Translations under genes and position numbers: made by a program
Part shown: piece by piece, positions 5,613-6,325 of the stretch
Layout of the letters: the number at the start of each line of letters is the position of its first letter
Numbering within the stretch: the stretch's first letter is position 1
DNA from: Spirochaetaceae bacterium
Lineage (GTDB): Bacteria; Spirochaetota; Spirochaetia; Treponematales; Rectinemataceae
Assembly (NCBI GenBank): GCA_016794765.1
Contig: JAEUJG010000288.1
Location: 1 to 6,325, forward strand
DNA: 6,325 bases
Direction: 5' to 3'
Notes under the pieces: generated by a model
Database searches by the model: none
Seen by the model: only the letters and a program-made list of their open reading frames with translations
What the model was told of the DNA's origin: nothing

Positions 5613-6183
5613 TTCCTCCCTCCCTCGGGGATGGCGAGGGGCGGAGGGACTTCGCCGCCATGCGCCGCACGGACTCGTCTCCCGCGCCGGCCGCGAGCCT
5701 CTCGAGGTCGAACCAACAGAGGTCCCGCGACTCTTCGCTCGGGACGAGGGGTTCCTCCCCGTCCCCGACGAGGAGGAAGCGGAGGTCGTAGTGCAGGTGC
5801 GCTCCCGCTCCGGGCCGCGCGGGAATGAGGTGCACGTCGACGTCGAAGAGCCCGGGCAACGCGAGCCGGAGGGAGGCGAGCCCCGTCTCCTCGCGCGCCT
5901 CGCGGAGCGAGGCCTCGAGCGCGGATTCGTCCCCCTCGAGATGTCCGCCCGGCTGGAGCCAAACGCCGAGCTTGGCGTGGTGCGTGAGGAGGGCCCGGTC
6001 GCCTTGCCGGTTCAAGACCCAGGCCGAGCCCGTGAGGTGTCCCGCCGGATTCTCCCGCCCGAGCGCCTCGGGATTTTCGGCCAGGAAGCGGAGGATGAGG
6101 TCGCGGGATTCCGCCTCGCGCGGGCTCGCCGGAAGGTGGGCTTCGAGGAGGAGGCGAAGGGCCTCGCGGTCGGCTGCTTTCAT
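5590..6183 (-). CDS. Nudix hydrolase (197 aa from ATG)
   Basis: This is a cytosolic pyrophosphohydrolase of the Nudix family, cleaving a nucleoside-diphosphate-linked substrate with Mg2+ or Mn2+. The Nudix box GX5EX7REUXEEXGU is complete at residues 80-102: Gly80, Glu86, Arg94-Glu95, Glu98-Glu99, Gly101-Leu102. It is preceded by LTHHAKLGVWLQPGG and followed by FDVDVHLIPAR and HLHYDLRFLL, a pattern I associate with a widespread group of about 180-200-residue Nudix proteins whose substrate is often undetermined. The helical N-terminus (1-45) is normal for that group. A longer in-frame start exists (GTG 6219, 209 aa), but ATG 6183 is preferred because a promoter -10 lies just upstream and the extra residues look uncharacteristic. 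Neither start has an SD. The tail after residue 180 is low-complexity and overlaps the VOC gene 3' end. Confidence 0.9.
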   Translation of the reverse strand: MKAADREALRLLLEAHLPASPREAESRDLILRFLAENPEALGRENPAGHLTGSAWVLNRQGDRALLTHHAKLGVWLQPGGHLEGDESALEASLREAREETGLASLRLALPGLFDVDVHLIPARPGAGAHLHYDLRFLLVGDGEEPLVPSEESRDLCWFDLERLAAGAGDESVRRMAAKSLRPSPSPREGGIMPGTPG

Positions 6184-6189
6184 GACCGT

Positions 6190-6219
6190 ATCATAGCAGG
6201 TCGGGCTCGATGCTTTCAC
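6190..6219 (-). promoter_or_regulatory. Promoter for the Nudix gene, suggesting a leaderless mRNA
   Basis: On the minus strand GTGAAA (6219-6214, four of six against TTGACA), an 18-bp spacer and TATGAT (6195-6190, five of six against TATAAT) form a fair sigma-70 promoter. The -10 ends 6 nt before ATG 6183, so transcription should start at or next to the start codon, consistent with the absence of any SD. Confidence 0.5.
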
Positions 6220-6258
6220 GGGGTGGCAAGCCGCCCGAAGCCTCCGCGCCTTCGGCCT

Positions 6259-6325
6259 TCAAGGAGCCGCCGGCCCCGGAACCGCGACCCTCGCCGTCCT
6301 CACCACCCTGAAGCCGTTGTCGCCC
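6259..6325 (-). CDS. C-terminal fragment, probable FGE/SUMF1-like protein
   Basis: The minus strand from 6325 to the TGA at 6261-6259 encodes 21 residues, GDNGFRVVRTARVAVPGPAAP; one extra base is at the window edge. The (D)NGFRVVR motif is the typical end of formylglycine-generating-enzyme/SUMF1-type domains, which in many bacteria are exported or lipid-anchored proteins of varied function. The gene starts outside the window, so start, length and active-site cysteines cannot be judged. It lies 75 nt upstream of the Nudix ATG on the same strand; a 6-bp stem at 6235-6255 follows its stop without a T run. Confidence 0.55.
   Translation of the reverse strand, partial: GDNGFRVVRTARVAVPGPAAP

Noticed and set aside
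6235..6255. Hairpin CCGAAG/CTTCGG as terminator of the SUMF1-like gene
   Set aside because: Only 6 bp with a 9-nt loop and no T run on the minus strand.

Overview
This is a GC-rich bacterial window, roughly two-thirds G+C by eye and with strongly C/G-ending codons. It reads as a Gram-negative chromosome. The best guess is a spirochaete or a similar lineage, because it holds a type I signal-peptide protein ending in 'SAQG', a large barrel/transglutaminase/TPR protein, a lipoprotein with FN3 domains running into a probable LVIVD-type propeller, and an FGE/SUMF1-like C-terminus. The taxonomic guess is inference and is not firm.

Layout. Positions 1-3224 hold a two-gene minus-strand operon. Upstream (3224 to 1062) is a 720-residue exported protein: signal peptide, probable small outer-membrane beta-barrel, Ig-like beta domain, transglutaminase-like Cys/His domain and C-terminal TPRs. 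Its stop overlaps (ATGA) the start of a lipoprotein with an Ig-like domain, two FN3 domains and the beginning of a probable beta-propeller, which runs off the left edge. Both look like cell-envelope proteins and are probably co-translated.

Positions 3225-3411 are a divergent regulatory region with a promoter on each strand and a dyad at each promoter. Rightward, a MarR-type repressor (3412/3501-3845) is followed 4 nt later by a 12-TM major facilitator efflux-type transporter (3850-5061), a classic self-regulated efflux pair. The MarR 5' end is anomalous: the strong Shine-Dalgarno and ATG are one base out of frame with the conserved domain.

Positions 5062-5186 are a 125-nt gap with three hairpins, two of them back to back and abutting the Shine-Dalgarno of a small VOC/PhnB-like protein (5187-5612). 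That gene converges on, and overlaps by 23 nt, a minus-strand Nudix hydrolase (6183 to 5590), which appears to have its own promoter and possibly a leaderless transcript. The right edge (6325 to 6259) carries the last 21 codons of a probable formylglycine-generating-enzyme/SUMF1-like protein.

No tRNA, rRNA, CRISPR array, insertion sequence or phage gene is visible. The parts most worth a second look are the coupled transglutaminase/lipoprotein envelope pair, the disrupted MarR start with its dyad operator, and the tandem 5'-UTR hairpins of the VOC gene.
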